A stretch of DNA of 64,000 nucleotides from JAZDOK01 sp043798715 (GTDB lineage: Bacteria > Vulcanimicrobiota > JAZDOK01). The stretch spans positions 28,749 through 92,748 of the forward strand of contig JAZDOK010000003.1 in NCBI GenBank assembly GCA_043798715.1, written 5' to 3'. The notes under the pieces were generated by a model. That model was given only the letters and a program-made list of their open reading frames with translations. It was not told the DNA's origin and searched no databases. Both the position numbers and the translations under genes were made by a program. Positions 1 to 8,836 of this stretch are shown piece after piece (positions within the stretch are counted from its first letter, which is position 1; each line of letters begins with the position of its first letter).

Positions 1-65
1 AGGGGAACTCCTGGAGAGGCGCGTTGTCTGAGTTTATTTAAAAGATAGTAAAAGGAGGTAGAAAA

Positions 66-1721
66 ATGTTTTGTTTTCAGTGTGAGCAGACGGCCCAGGG
101 AAGCGGGTGCACCGTGGCGGGAGTCTGCGGAAAGTCGCCGGAGGCCGCCTTCCTTCAGGATGCCCTTCTCTATGCGGTCAAGGGGATCTCCATGTACGCC
201 GCCCGGGCGGGGAAAGCGGGAATGAGGAATAGGGAAACGGACGTTTTTGTCATAGAGGCCCTGTTTTCAACTATAACCAACGTCAACTTCGACCCGGAGG
301 CATTAAGGGGACGGATCATCACGGCCGGGCAGATGAAGGAAAAGGCGCGTCTTCTTTATGAAGAGGCCCTGAAAAAAGAGGGCCGGACGCCCGAGGCCCT
401 GCCGGAGCCGGCTTCCTGGATAGTTCCACAGACGATGGAAGAGCTTCTGGAGAAGGGTAAGGCGGTCAATGCCGCCACCCGCTTCCCGGCTCTGGGGGAG
501 GCGATTGCGGGCCTTCAGGAAATGGTTCTCTACGGTCTCAAGGGAATGGCCGCCTATGCCGATCACGCCCAGATTCTCGGGGTCGAGGACGAAGGAGTCT
601 ATCTGTTCTTCCACCAAGCCTTAAGCCGCCTGGCGGAAAATCCCTCTTCGGCCGACGAACTTCTGGGCCTGGCCCTCAGGGTGGGCGAGATGAACATCCG
701 CGTCATGGAACTCCTGGATCGGGCCAACACCGGCGCCTACGGGGCCCCTGTGCCCACGGCGGTCCGCATCACCCCGCGCAGTGGCAAGGCCATCCTGGTG
801 TCCGGCCACGACCTTAAGGATCTCGAGGAGCTTCTCAAGCAGACGGAGGGACGCGGAATAAACGTCTACACCCACGGGGAGATGCTCCCGGCGCACGGCT
901 ACCCGGCCCTCAAAAAGTATTCTCACCTGGCGGGAAACTACGGGAGCGCCTGGCAGAATCAAAGAGAGGAGTTCGACCGCTTCCCGGGGTCCATCCTCAT
1001 GACCACCAACTGCATCCAGAAGCCGAAAAATTCCTATATGGGAAGGATCTTCACTTGCGGCCTGGTGCGCTATCCCGGCGTCACCCACATCGAAAATCGC
1101 AATTTCAAGCAGGTCATCGAGGCCGCCCTTCAGGCGGAGGGCTTCCCGCAGGATGAGGCCGAAAAGACCATCCTGGTGGGCTTCGGGCACGGGGCGGTCC
1201 TGGGAGTGGCCGATAAGGTGGTCGAGGCCGTTAAGTCCGGAGCCATCAGGCACTTCTTCCTCATCGGGGGCTGTGACGGGGCCAAGCCCGGGAGAAATTA
1301 CTACACGGAGTTCGCGCAGATGGTGCCGAAGGATTCCGTGATCCTGACATTGGCCTGCGGTAAATACCGCTTCAACACTATGGATTTCGGGACCATCGGA
1401 GGGCTTCCCAGGCTCCTGGACATAGGCCAGTGCAACGACGCCTACTCGGCCATAAAGATTGCCTCCGCCTTGGCCGGGGTCTTCCATACCGATGTCAACG
1501 GCCTTCCGCTTTCGCTTATCCTCTCCTGGTACGAGCAGAAGGCGGTGGTCATCCTGCTCTCCCTGCTGTCGCTGGGCATCAAAAATATCCGTCTGGGGCC
1601 GAGCCTGCCCGCCTTCATCAAGCCGGCGGTCTATGAAATTCTCAGAGAAAAGTTCAACATAATGCCCATCAGCACGCCTAAGGAGGACCTGGAGGCCATT
1701 CTTAATCCATCAGCCGCCTGA
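66..1721 (+). CDS. hcp: Hybrid cluster protein (hydroxylamine reductase)
   Basis: The 551-aa product is full length for Hcp (prismane protein), a cytoplasmic iron-sulfur-oxygen cluster enzyme that reduces hydroxylamine and is now mostly linked to NO reduction and nitrosative-stress defence. The N-terminal cluster ligands are visible as C3, C6, C15 and C21. The hybrid-cluster cysteine motifs GGCDGAKPG, LACGKYRFN and GQCNDAYSA lie in the last third in the expected order. The ATG follows AAAGGAGG at good spacing. No NADH-dependent Hcr reductase or NO-responsive regulator is visible alongside, so the electron donor is unknown. Identification is very secure. Confidence 0.97.
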   Translation: MFCFQCEQTAQGSGCTVAGVCGKSPEAAFLQDALLYAVKGISMYAARAGKAGMRNRETDVFVIEALFSTITNVNFDPEALRGRIITAGQMKEKARLLYEEALKKEGRTPEALPEPASWIVPQTMEELLEKGKAVNAATRFPALGEAIAGLQEMVLYGLKGMAAYADHAQILGVEDEGVYLFFHQALSRLAENPSSADELLGLALRVGEMNIRVMELLDRANTGAYGAPVPTAVRITPRSGKAILVSGHDLKDLEELLKQTEGRGINVYTHGEMLPAHGYPALKKYSHLAGNYGSAWQNQREEFDRFPGSILMTTNCIQKPKNSYMGRIFTCGLVRYPGVTHIENRNFKQVIEAALQAEGFPQDEAEKTILVGFGHGAVLGVADKVVEAVKSGAIRHFFLIGGCDGAKPGRNYYTEFAQMVPKDSVILTLACGKYRFNTMDFGTIGGLPRLLDIGQCNDAYSAIKIASALAGVFHTDVNGLPLSLILSWYEQKAVVILLSLLSLGIKNIRLGPSLPAFIKPAVYEILREKFNIMPISTPKEDLEAILNPSAA

Positions 1722-1747
1722 GGCAGCAGACAAAATGACGCTTAAAA

Positions 1748-1775
1748 GAAAAGGGGGGGAATTATCCCCCTCTTT
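1748..1775. terminator. Candidate terminator between convergent hcp and purB
   Basis: An A-rich/G-run, a short AATTA loop and a C-run followed by TCTTTCTTCTTTC form a stem with a pyrimidine tail just after hcp. It could serve both convergent genes. Not tested by folding. Confidence 0.5.
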
Positions 1776-1780
1776 CTTCT

Positions 1781-1810
1781 TTCTGCGTAATCTGTGAAAT
1801 CTGCGGTTTC
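1781..1810 (-). repeat. Dispersed 9-bp-period repeat (CRCAGATTN family)
   Basis: Read on the minus strand this is CCGCAGATTTCACAGATTA followed by CGCAGAA, so the unit CRCAGATTN recurs every 9 bases. The same motif occurs at 27639-27709 and 55241-55326. Its copies lie between or at the edges of genes. Confidence 0.7.
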
Positions 1811-1871
1811 ATTTCCCCTGTCTCTGAATCTTCCGTATATTTTTCCCTGCTCTGCGTCCTTTAATCTCCCG

Positions 1872-3164
1872 CTATTTTCCGAAGCGGCTGAAGATCTCGT
1901 CCACGTGAGTAATAAAGAATGACTCGTCGAAAATGGCGGAAAGCTCCTTTTCATCCAGGAGACCGGTGAAGCGTCCATCCGCCGAGACGACGTCCTTCAT
2001 GTCTTTATTGAGCTGAGATGCCTTTCCTGAAGTCTCCTGAACCAGGCGGTAGGCATCCTCGCGGCTTAAACCTTTTTTAATCAGGGCCAGCATCAGGGGT
2101 TGAGAGAAGACCAGCCCTCCTCCGGCCTTGAGGTTTGCCTTCATTTTTTCCTTATTGACCTTCAGGTTTTCCAGAATAAAGAGGAGCTTTTTAAGAATAT
2201 AATCCGTCAGGATGCTGCTGTCCGGGAGGACGATCCGCTCCACGGAGGAGTGGGTGATGTCTCTTTCATGCCAGAGGGCCATGTTTTCCAGGCCGGCCAG
2301 GGCATTTCCACGAATGACCCGGGATAGGCCGCAGAGCTGCTCCGAGACGATGGGATTTTTCTTGTGGGGCATGGCCGAGGATCCCTTCTGTCCGCTTACA
2401 AAGGATTCTTCAACCTCCCCTACCTCCGTCCGCTGTAGGTGGCGGATCTCGAGGGCTATTTTTTCCACGGTCCCCGCGATTAAGGCCAGGGTCGTCAGGT
2501 AGTGGGCGTGGCGGTCCCGCTGGAGGATCTGGCTTGAGAGAAGGGCTGGGGTCAGCCCCAGGCTTTCGCAGACATGCTTTTCAATGAACGGCGGCACGGT
2601 CGCATAGGTGCCCACCGCGCCGGAAATTTTTCCAACGCTGACGGAGGCGCGGGCCGCCGAGAGGCGCTCTTTCTGCCGCTCGACCTCGCTTTGCCAGATC
2701 AGGAGCTTGAGGCCCCAGGTGGTGGGCTCCGCGTGCATCCCGTGGGTCCTGCCGGCCATGAGCGTCCTTTTATGGAGGACGGCCTGCTTAAGAAGAAGGG
2801 AGGAGAGCTCTTCCAGGTCTTTCAGGAGAAGGTCCGCTGAGTCGCGGAGGAGGAGGGAAAGGGCGGTATCCTCCACGTCGTAGGAGGTGACGCCGAAGTG
2901 CAGGTATTTACCTGCTTCTCCGACGTTCTCCGAGACGTTCTGAACGAAGGCCGCCAGGTCGTGGCGGGTCGTCTCCTCGATTTCCAGGATTCGCTCGACT
3001 CTGAAAGAGGCCTTCTTCCTGATTCCGGCGGCGGCCTCAGGCGGGAACTGCCCCAGGCGCGCCCAGCCCTCGCAGATGAGGATTTCCACCTCGAGCCATT
3101 TCTGAAATTTGTTTTCCTGGGACCAGATGGCCCCCATTTTAGGCAGGGTGTAGCGTGCGATCAT
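1872..3164 (-). CDS. purB: Adenylosuccinate lyase
   Basis: The 430-aa product is an adenylosuccinate lyase of the fumarase/aspartase superfamily. It acts twice in purine synthesis, releasing fumarate from SAICAR and from adenylosuccinate. The superfamily signature GSSAMPHKKNP is present at about residue 256, and the N-terminus MIARYTLPKMGAIWS is typical. I chose the start at 3164 because AGGAGGAT lies 6 nt upstream; the longer frame starting at 3197 adds 11 residues without family resemblance. It stands alone, divergent from the polysaccharide locus and convergent with hcp. No other purine gene is in the window. Confidence 0.97.
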   Translation of the reverse strand: MIARYTLPKMGAIWSQENKFQKWLEVEILICEGWARLGQFPPEAAAGIRKKASFRVERILEIEETTRHDLAAFVQNVSENVGEAGKYLHFGVTSYDVEDTALSLLLRDSADLLLKDLEELSSLLLKQAVLHKRTLMAGRTHGMHAEPTTWGLKLLIWQSEVERQKERLSAARASVSVGKISGAVGTYATVPPFIEKHVCESLGLTPALLSSQILQRDRHAHYLTTLALIAGTVEKIALEIRHLQRTEVGEVEESFVSGQKGSSAMPHKKNPIVSEQLCGLSRVIRGNALAGLENMALWHERDITHSSVERIVLPDSSILTDYILKKLLFILENLKVNKEKMKANLKAGGGLVFSQPLMLALIKKGLSREDAYRLVQETSGKASQLNKDMKDVVSADGRFTGLLDEKELSAIFDESFFITHVDEIFSRFGK

Positions 3165-3316
3165 GGCGTTATCCTCCTGTGCCGTATCATTTCTCACTGT
3201 AACGGAAAATACCTGCGTTTACGAACGAATTGACCTCATTAGTTAGGATAGTTTGTAAAGGGAAACGTGTTTGCGTCGGCGAAAAAGAGAGCACAGTTTT
3301 TAAAGGGGGGTATAGC

Positions 3317-4075
3317 ATGAAAGGTGTAATCCTGGCGGGGGGCCTGGGAAGCAGACTCTTCCCACTTACTTTAGTTACGAACAAGCACCTGTTGCCCATA
3401 TACAACAAGCCGATGATTTTTTATCCGCTGAAGGCCCTCGTCCGGGCGGGGATAGAGGAAGTCATGATTGTGACCGGGGGAAACAGCGCCGGGGACTTTC
3501 TCAGGCTCCTGGGTAACGGGGCCGATTTCGGCCTCAAGAGTATCAACTACGCCTATCAAAAGGGAGAAGGCGGGATTGCCGAAGCGCTGGGTTTGGCGAG
3601 GCACTTTCTTGAGGGGGAGCGGTCGGTCGTCATCCTCGGTGATAATGTCTTCGAGGAAGACATCCTCCCTTTTGTGGAAAAGTTTAGAAATCAGAAAAGC
3701 GGGGCCAAGGTTCTTCTTAAAGAAGTGGCGGATCCGGAACGTTTCGGGGTGGCCGAACTTGATGGGGAGAGGATCGTCGGCATCGAGGAAAAACCGAAGG
3801 CTCCCAAGAGCCGGTATGCGGTTACGGGCGTTTATATGTACGACGAGGAAGTCTTTAACATCATCGAGACCCTGCGTCCCTCCGGCCGCGGAGAGATGGA
3901 AATCACGGATGTGAACAACGCTTACATCGCCAAAGGAAACCTGACTTATGACCTCCTTCAGGGATGGTGGACCGACGCCGGCACTTTTAATTCGCTTCTC
4001 AGGGCCAATATATTGATTGCGCAAAAGCATGATGTCAGGTGGGATGTTCTTCCTGCCAAGGGGAAGGAACAATGA
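3317..4075 (+). CDS. rfbA: Glucose-1-phosphate thymidylyltransferase-like nucleotidyltransferase
   Basis: This 252-aa nucleotidyltransferase makes dTDP-glucose from glucose-1-phosphate and dTTP, the entry step to dTDP-deoxysugars. The N-terminal nucleotide-binding motif GGLGSRLFPLT, the NKPMIFYPL segment, the ILGDNVFEED metal/sugar site and EEKPKAPKS are all in place. It is shorter than enterobacterial RmlA (about 290 aa) and matches the short thymidylyltransferase-like subfamily, so another NTP or sugar cannot be excluded. The ATG at 3317 follows a purine-rich AAAGGGGGG; the frame extends 29 codons upstream without family resemblance. Its stop overlaps the next start (ATGA), so the two are translationally coupled. 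This is the first gene of the polysaccharide locus. Confidence 0.88.
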   Translation: MKGVILAGGLGSRLFPLTLVTNKHLLPIYNKPMIFYPLKALVRAGIEEVMIVTGGNSAGDFLRLLGNGADFGLKSINYAYQKGEGGIAEALGLARHFLEGERSVVILGDNVFEEDILPFVEKFRNQKSGAKVLLKEVADPERFGVAELDGERIVGIEEKPKAPKSRYAVTGVYMYDEEVFNIIETLRPSGRGEMEITDVNNAYIAKGNLTYDLLQGWWTDAGTFNSLLRANILIAQKHDVRWDVLPAKGKEQ

Positions 4076-4551
4076 TCCGGGGCGTAGCGGTAAAACATCT
4101 GAAGTGTATTCCCGACGACCGGGGTTTTCTCATGGAGATGCTTCGCTGCGACGACGGGATTTACGCGGGTTTCGGCCAGGTCTATCTCACCGGCTGCAAA
4201 ATGGGCGTGGTCAAGGGCTGGCACTACCACAAAATGCAGACGGACCATTTTGTTTGTGTCCAGGGCAGAGCCCTGGTTGTTTTGTATGATACGAGGCGGG
4301 ATTCCGAGACGTATGGAACAGTCGAGGAATACGTAATGGAGGCGCCTCCTCATTCCGAGCGGCCTCCGTTTCTGCTTAAAATCCCCCCCTATGTGCTTCA
4401 TGGCTTTACGGCTCTTGAAGGAGACGAGGCGCGGATTATAAACATTCCAACCCTTCCCTATAATTATAAGGAGCCGGATGAATTCAGAATGTCCTGGGAC
4501 GACAAGGAGATACCCTATTCCTGGCCTCCTTATGTAAAGAGGGGCGGGTAA
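4072..4551 (+). CDS. rfbC: dTDP-4-dehydrorhamnose 3,5-epimerase family protein (cupin)
   Basis: A 159-aa cupin of the RmlC-like sugar epimerase family. DDRGFLMEML near the N-terminus matches the RmlC opening motif, and GWHYHKMQTDHF corresponds to the RmlC region that carries the catalytic histidine. PPYVLHGF and NIPTLPYNYKEPDE follow as in the family. It is shorter than classical RmlC (about 180 aa), so it could be a 3,5-epimerase or a related isomerase. The start overlaps the stop of the upstream thymidylyltransferase. The partner genes rfbB and rfbD are about 12 kb away in the same locus. Confidence 0.8.
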   Translation: MIRGVAVKHLKCIPDDRGFLMEMLRCDDGIYAGFGQVYLTGCKMGVVKGWHYHKMQTDHFVCVQGRALVVLYDTRRDSETYGTVEEYVMEAPPHSERPPFLLKIPPYVLHGFTALEGDEARIINIPTLPYNYKEPDEFRMSWDDKEIPYSWPPYVKRGG

Positions 4552-4560
4552 GCTTTCGCC

Positions 4561-6399
4561 TCATCTGGTCTGAAATGGCCTTTGTTTTAATTGCTCTTTA
4601 CGAGTGCGGATTTTTTCTTCCATGGCTTGAATGTTTTCGTTTTTATACCTGTAGAGATTACTTACGTTCCTTTTGAATATCGAAACAATCTTCTCAACAG
4701 GTTCAGGATCCAAACGGCTGCAGATATACATGTTGAAAAGGGCCGTAAGTATCTGAGGATTCTTGACATCGGAAAATCTCTCAGGGTCCATGTCAGCCGT
4801 CCGGGCTTTCAGGCTGAGTTTATCAATGACGGAATTGTGCGCAAAGACGGCGGCCCTTTCGTAAAAATAGATCAACTTCCAATCAGGAGAAGACAGGAAG
4901 GACAGGATAATGCCCAGATAATCCATGCTGATTATGGCGGTATTGAAAGGATACCTGGCTCTCAAGGCTCTGAGGGTTTCAAGGGTGGGATTATTTGTAT
5001 AAGAGAAGTAGTCTGAGATGACCTCTTCTTTGTAGTTATACCGGGGATCCATGAAAACCTTGTATTTGGGGTAAAGGTCCCAGATGAGATAGCCCCCGAT
5101 GACGTAGTCGTTGAATATCGGTCCCGGGAGGTTGCTTTCTCTTAGAAATTCAACTTCTTTTACCGGCGTATAGTCGCGGGTATAGGAGCCATACCAGGAA
5201 GTATGGGCGAGAAATTGGGCAAAAAAGAGGAGCATGGTATAGGCCCAGAATAAAAATATCACCAACGCGATTGGGGCGAACTTTCTTTTTATTTCGAGAA
5301 GATCGGATTGTTTCAGAATGTAGATCGAAGAAAAGAACCAGATAACTGTAAAAAACATCGTGGATCGCGCCACTTTCATGCTGAAGAAGAAGAATATCAG
5401 ATTTATAAGAAGAAGAGGGAGGTCAACAAAGTTCTTTTTCCTGTAGGTGTAAACGCACAACATTGCAAAGAGTACCCCCATTGTAAGTAGAGCCCAGGAG
5501 GCATTTGAGAAGATGGGCATAGCTACCTTGGGGAAAAAACAGTCCCACATGGTAAAATACGCTTTAATATTACTGTATTGGCCGAATTGATTTGTGCCCA
5601 GCCATCCTTTGACGATGTTGACGAGATAACCCGCCCCGTAAGGATTAACAGCGCATGCGCATAAAGAAGCTCCTATGGAAAGGGAAAGATAAGGGAGAAA
5701 TTTCTTGTCGGCAACACTTTTACTGAAAAGAAAGTAGGCCAGTTCCGCCATCAGCGCCAGTATGACGAATGCAAGGCCTACAATAAAACCTCCGTGCGAG
5801 TTCACCCAGAGTAGAAAAAGGAGAGGATAGAAAAAGAGCATCTTTTTGTTGATGCTCTTTGAATAAAAATACAAGAAAACAGTCAAGGCAAAAAACAGAT
5901 CCGAAAACCTTTCAGGCTTGTAGTAGTTACCGGCGAGTTTAAGGGTGACGGCAATAAGGATGAACCCCATAAGGTGGCAGATGTCTAATTTATCTCCCCT
6001 TGATTTCAGGTAGAGGTAGAAAAGGGCGAAGATGCCGATAAAGGTAAGCCATCTTACAATAGCCAAGCCGTTCTCCCGGGCTGCATTGTAAACCAGGTAA
6101 AAAATTACGTCGGCTATCCAGTTGACGTACTTCCAGCTCGGTTCAAAAGCAGTCCAGGAAAATTGAGTGTGGTCGATATTCCATGTATGATTTTCAAAAA
6201 AATGCTGGCCGTATTTTAAATGGTACCAGATGTCGTTATCATCGCTGAGCACCGTATGATAGCAGATGACGCAGACGACCAGAAGAACAAGGCAAATCCA
6301 GAAGACGGCCTTCCCGTTGACCAGGCGGGAGAAAAAACCGTCCTGTTGCAGCTCTCCGCCCTGAGGGATGTTCTTCCTCTTCCTCGATTTCTTGCCCAA
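4561..6399 (-). CDS. Polytopic membrane protein, GT-C-like
   Basis: A 612-aa integral membrane protein with a basic N-terminus, roughly ten or more hydrophobic segments between residues 30 and 390, and a soluble C-terminal part of about 200 residues. The first loop carries DNDIWYHLKYGQHF followed by DHTQFSW, and later come FNDYVIGGYLIWDLYPKYK and FMDPRYNY. These motifs recur in large bacterial membrane proteins placed near glycosyltransferases and thought to resemble GT-C enzymes. A role in surface-polysaccharide glycosyl transfer is inference from context. The start is TTG with GGAGG upstream. It is the only minus-strand gene in this part of the locus and opens the AT-rich block. Confidence 0.6.
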   Translation of the reverse strand: MGKKSRKRKNIPQGGELQQDGFFSRLVNGKAVFWICLVLLVVCVICYHTVLSDDNDIWYHLKYGQHFFENHTWNIDHTQFSWTAFEPSWKYVNWIADVIFYLVYNAARENGLAIVRWLTFIGIFALFYLYLKSRGDKLDICHLMGFILIAVTLKLAGNYYKPERFSDLFFALTVFLYFYSKSINKKMLFFYPLLFLLWVNSHGGFIVGLAFVILALMAELAYFLFSKSVADKKFLPYLSLSIGASLCACAVNPYGAGYLVNIVKGWLGTNQFGQYSNIKAYFTMWDCFFPKVAMPIFSNASWALLTMGVLFAMLCVYTYRKKNFVDLPLLLINLIFFFFSMKVARSTMFFTVIWFFSSIYILKQSDLLEIKRKFAPIALVIFLFWAYTMLLFFAQFLAHTSWYGSYTRDYTPVKEVEFLRESNLPGPIFNDYVIGGYLIWDLYPKYKVFMDPRYNYKEEVISDYFSYTNNPTLETLRALRARYPFNTAIISMDYLGIILSFLSSPDWKLIYFYERAAVFAHNSVIDKLSLKARTADMDPERFSDVKNPQILTALFNMYICSRLDPEPVEKIVSIFKRNVSNLYRYKNENIQAMEEKIRTRKEQLKQRPFQTR

Positions 6400-6582
6400 A
6401 ATCCATCCTCCTGTCCTCTTGCGCTTTCTTGCGCCGTTTCCAGGATTATTCTTTCAAACCGTGAAAAAACCTCTATCTCATGGGCTACTGTCCGGCTGCG
6501 GATGGTGTTCCGGCAGGGGAAAGGGGGGGCACAGAGAATATCAGAGAAAGGCTTGACCAGGAAGCATTGCCGGGATGGAGTG

Positions 6583-6957
6583 ATGGGAATAATGACGCGA
6601 ACTTATCTGTTGCTTTCAGTGCTGTTTGCCGTTTCCGGCCAACTTCTTCTTAAGTGGAGGACAGGAAAATTCGGCTCCCTGCCGGAGTCCCTGCTGCGTA
6701 AAATTCTCTTTTTTTTCCGGAATCTGCTCGATCCCTTCATTCTCCTGGCCCTGACGCTGGGGCTCATTTCGCTGTTCTGCTGGATTATGGCCATCTCCCG
6801 GGCGGATCTTAGTTACGCCTACCCCTTCATGGGGGCTGTTTTTGTTCTGATTTTCATTTTTTCGGTTCTTCTCTTCAAAGAGCCGGTGACCCTTCCGAAA
6901 ATCATCGGGCAGGTCCTTATCGTCCTGGGAATCGTGATTTCCAGCAGGTCCCAATGA
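6583..6957 (+). CDS. Small four-helix transporter of the SMR/EamA type, possible lipid-linked sugar flippase subunit
   Basis: A 124-aa protein with four hydrophobic segments. Its SGQLLLKW and YAYPFMGAVFVLIF motifs are typical of small multidrug resistance/EamA-type proteins, including ArnE/ArnF flippase subunits. Its position directly before methyltransferase and GtrB-type genes favours flipping of an undecaprenyl-linked sugar over drug efflux; this is inference. ATG 6583 was chosen, but ATG 6592 (third residue after) has a better-spaced GGAG. The stop overlaps the next start (ATGA). Confidence 0.65.
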   Translation: MGIMTRTYLLLSVLFAVSGQLLLKWRTGKFGSLPESLLRKILFFFRNLLDPFILLALTLGLISLFCWIMAISRADLSYAYPFMGAVFVLIFIFSVLLFKEPVTLPKIIGQVLIVLGIVISSRSQ

Positions 6958-7826
6958 TAATCTGTCCCGACTGCAAAATAGAGTTGACTCCCCAAAGCAA
7001 CAAATTAAAATGCCCAAACTGTGATTATTCTGCTGAAATCATGGAGGGAATTTATTTTTTTCACCCGAATGCAAGCGATTTTCAGGACTACAGATCAGAG
7101 GACCTGCATTTACTTCACGAAGCAGAGGATAAATATTTCTGGTTTAAAACAAGAAACAGCTTTATAAGCAGTTTATTTGAAAAGTACGTGGCCAAAAGCG
7201 AAAAAATAATCGAAGTCGGGGCTGGAACCGGAAATATCTCAGGGATGTTGCTTCGGAGAGGGTATGACGTCAGTGCGGGAGAGATTCATAAAACGGGGCT
7301 CCTGTATGCAAAAAGTTACGGGATTAGAGAGGCATATCAGTTTGACGTTTTAAAGTCGCCTTTTATTGAGCATTTTGACGTAGTTGGCATGTTTGACGTA
7401 TTAGAACACATAGCAGATGATGCTCTGGCTCTGAAAAATGTCCATCAGATGCTCAAAAAAGGCGGCAAGGTTATTCTCACTGTCCCTGCGCATGAATGGC
7501 TCTGGAGCCGCAATGATAGAGTGGCAAGCCATAAAAAAAGATATGAAGTAAAAAGCATAAAAAAACTGTTTCAGGAATCCGGCTTTGAAGCGCTATGCAT
7601 TAAGAGCTTTTTTGTTTCAATTTTGCCTCTTTTGTATCTCAGGTGCTTATTAAACAGAGACGATGGCTCACCGCCTCGTGAGGAGGAATACAAACGGGAA
7701 TATTTTAAAATTTCTCCCGTTTTTAATTTCATGCTGGAAAATATTCTTAATTTTGAGAATATGATTTTAAAGCATTTTTCTCCGGGAGCAGGAGGCAGTC
7801 TGGCAGTAGTGGGGAAAAAACATTGA
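6954..7826 (+). CDS. SAM-dependent methyltransferase with N-terminal zinc ribbon
   Basis: The 290-aa product has an N-terminal zinc ribbon (C4, C7, C20, C23) followed by a class I methyltransferase fold. The SAM-binding motif IIEVGAGTGNISG lies near residue 83, with GMFDVLEHIADD and LKKGGKVILTVPAH further on. This layout is common among methyltransferases of polysaccharide loci that modify sugars or lipid-linked intermediates, but the acceptor is not evident. It is coupled to the upstream membrane gene. Codon use is visibly AT-rich compared with wecE further along. Confidence 0.8.
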   Translation: MIICPDCKIELTPQSNKLKCPNCDYSAEIMEGIYFFHPNASDFQDYRSEDLHLLHEAEDKYFWFKTRNSFISSLFEKYVAKSEKIIEVGAGTGNISGMLLRRGYDVSAGEIHKTGLLYAKSYGIREAYQFDVLKSPFIEHFDVVGMFDVLEHIADDALALKNVHQMLKKGGKVILTVPAHEWLWSRNDRVASHKKRYEVKSIKKLFQESGFEALCIKSFFVSILPLLYLRCLLNRDDGSPPREEEYKREYFKISPVFNFMLENILNFENMILKHFSPGAGGSLAVVGKKH

Positions 7827-7899
7827 CAAGCTTGAGTGGTAAGATTATGATAACAGGACAACAATGCCAGTTTAAGAATTGTTTTATGGAAGTGTAGAA

Positions 7900-8835
7900 G
7901 TGGAATTATCTGTTGTCACCACGATGTATCATTCAGCCCGGAACTTACAGGAATTTTATGATAGAATTTCCTCTGTAGCGGGGAAAATTACAGATGATTA
8001 CGAGATTGTTTTTGTAAATGACGGCTCCCCGGACGATTCCCTTGAAGTAGCATTAAGTTTGTATGAAAAAGACGATAAAGTCAGAGTGGTGGACCTCTCC
8101 AGAAATTTTGGGCACCATAAGGCGATAATGACCGGTCTTGCTCATACCAGGGGCGAAAAAGTTTTTGTTATAGATTCCGACCTCGAAGAAGATCCTGAAT
8201 TGCTTGAAATATATTACAATAAATTCATGGAAGAGTCCGATTGTGATGTCGTATACGGCGTTCAGCGATCAAGGCGAGGGGGGATTTTCGAAAGAATTTC
8301 AGGGAATTTGTTTTATTTTATATTTAACACTTTTTCAGACGACAAAATGCCTTCCAATATGGCCATTACAAGACTGATGAGCAAGCGCTATGTTAAAAGT
8401 CTTCTTATGTATCAGGAAAAAGTTGTTTTTCTTGCCGGCATATGGTGCAGTACCGGTTATAAGCAAGTCCCGGTTTTTATTGATAAGCACTCGAAAGGAA
8501 CAACTTCGTATACTTTCAGGAAAAGATTAGCTCTATTTATTAATGCAATTACTTCTTTCAGCGATAGACCATTAAGGTTGATTTTTTACACGGGTTTTAT
8601 CATCTCCATGTTGTCGGCTGTCTCGATAGTATATCTGATTGCCGCAAAGATTTTCTTTTCAGTTGTTATCACGGGGTGGACATCGCTTAGCGTGACAATC
8701 TGGTTTTTGGGCGGCTTGATGATGTTTTTTATGGGGATAATAGGGATATACCTTTCGAAAATATTTATTGAAACGAAAAACAGGCCATATACAATTGTAA
8801 AGGAAGTTTACGAGAAAAATTTAAAGGCGCATTGA
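7900..8835 (+). CDS. Family 2 glycosyltransferase of the GtrB/DPM1 type
   Basis: The 311-aa product has a GT-A domain with VNDGSPDDS and the DxD-type site DSDLEEDPE, followed by two C-terminal hydrophobic segments (about residues 230-255 and 265-290). This is the layout of enzymes that transfer a sugar to polyprenyl phosphate at the inner membrane. The start is taken as GTG 7900 because GGAAG lies 7 nt upstream and MELSVVTTMY matches the family start; a TTG at 7879 would add seven residues. The small flippase-like protein at 6583 could move its product. The next gene starts one base after its stop. Confidence 0.85.
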   Translation: MELSVVTTMYHSARNLQEFYDRISSVAGKITDDYEIVFVNDGSPDDSLEVALSLYEKDDKVRVVDLSRNFGHHKAIMTGLAHTRGEKVFVIDSDLEEDPELLEIYYNKFMEESDCDVVYGVQRSRRGGIFERISGNLFYFIFNTFSDDKMPSNMAITRLMSKRYVKSLLMYQEKVVFLAGIWCSTGYKQVPVFIDKHSKGTTSYTFRKRLALFINAITSFSDRPLRLIFYTGFIISMLSAVSIVYLIAAKIFFSVVITGWTSLSVTIWFLGGLMMFFMGIIGIYLSKIFIETKNRPYTIVKEVYEKNLKAH

Positions 8836-8836
8836 C

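Noticed and set aside
621..1487. Minus-strand open frame of 288 codons opposite hcp
   Set aside because: Antisense shadow of a fully conserved enzyme.
3165..3316. Sigma70 promoter with TTGACC at 3230
   Set aside because: No acceptable -10 box at 16-18 nt spacing.
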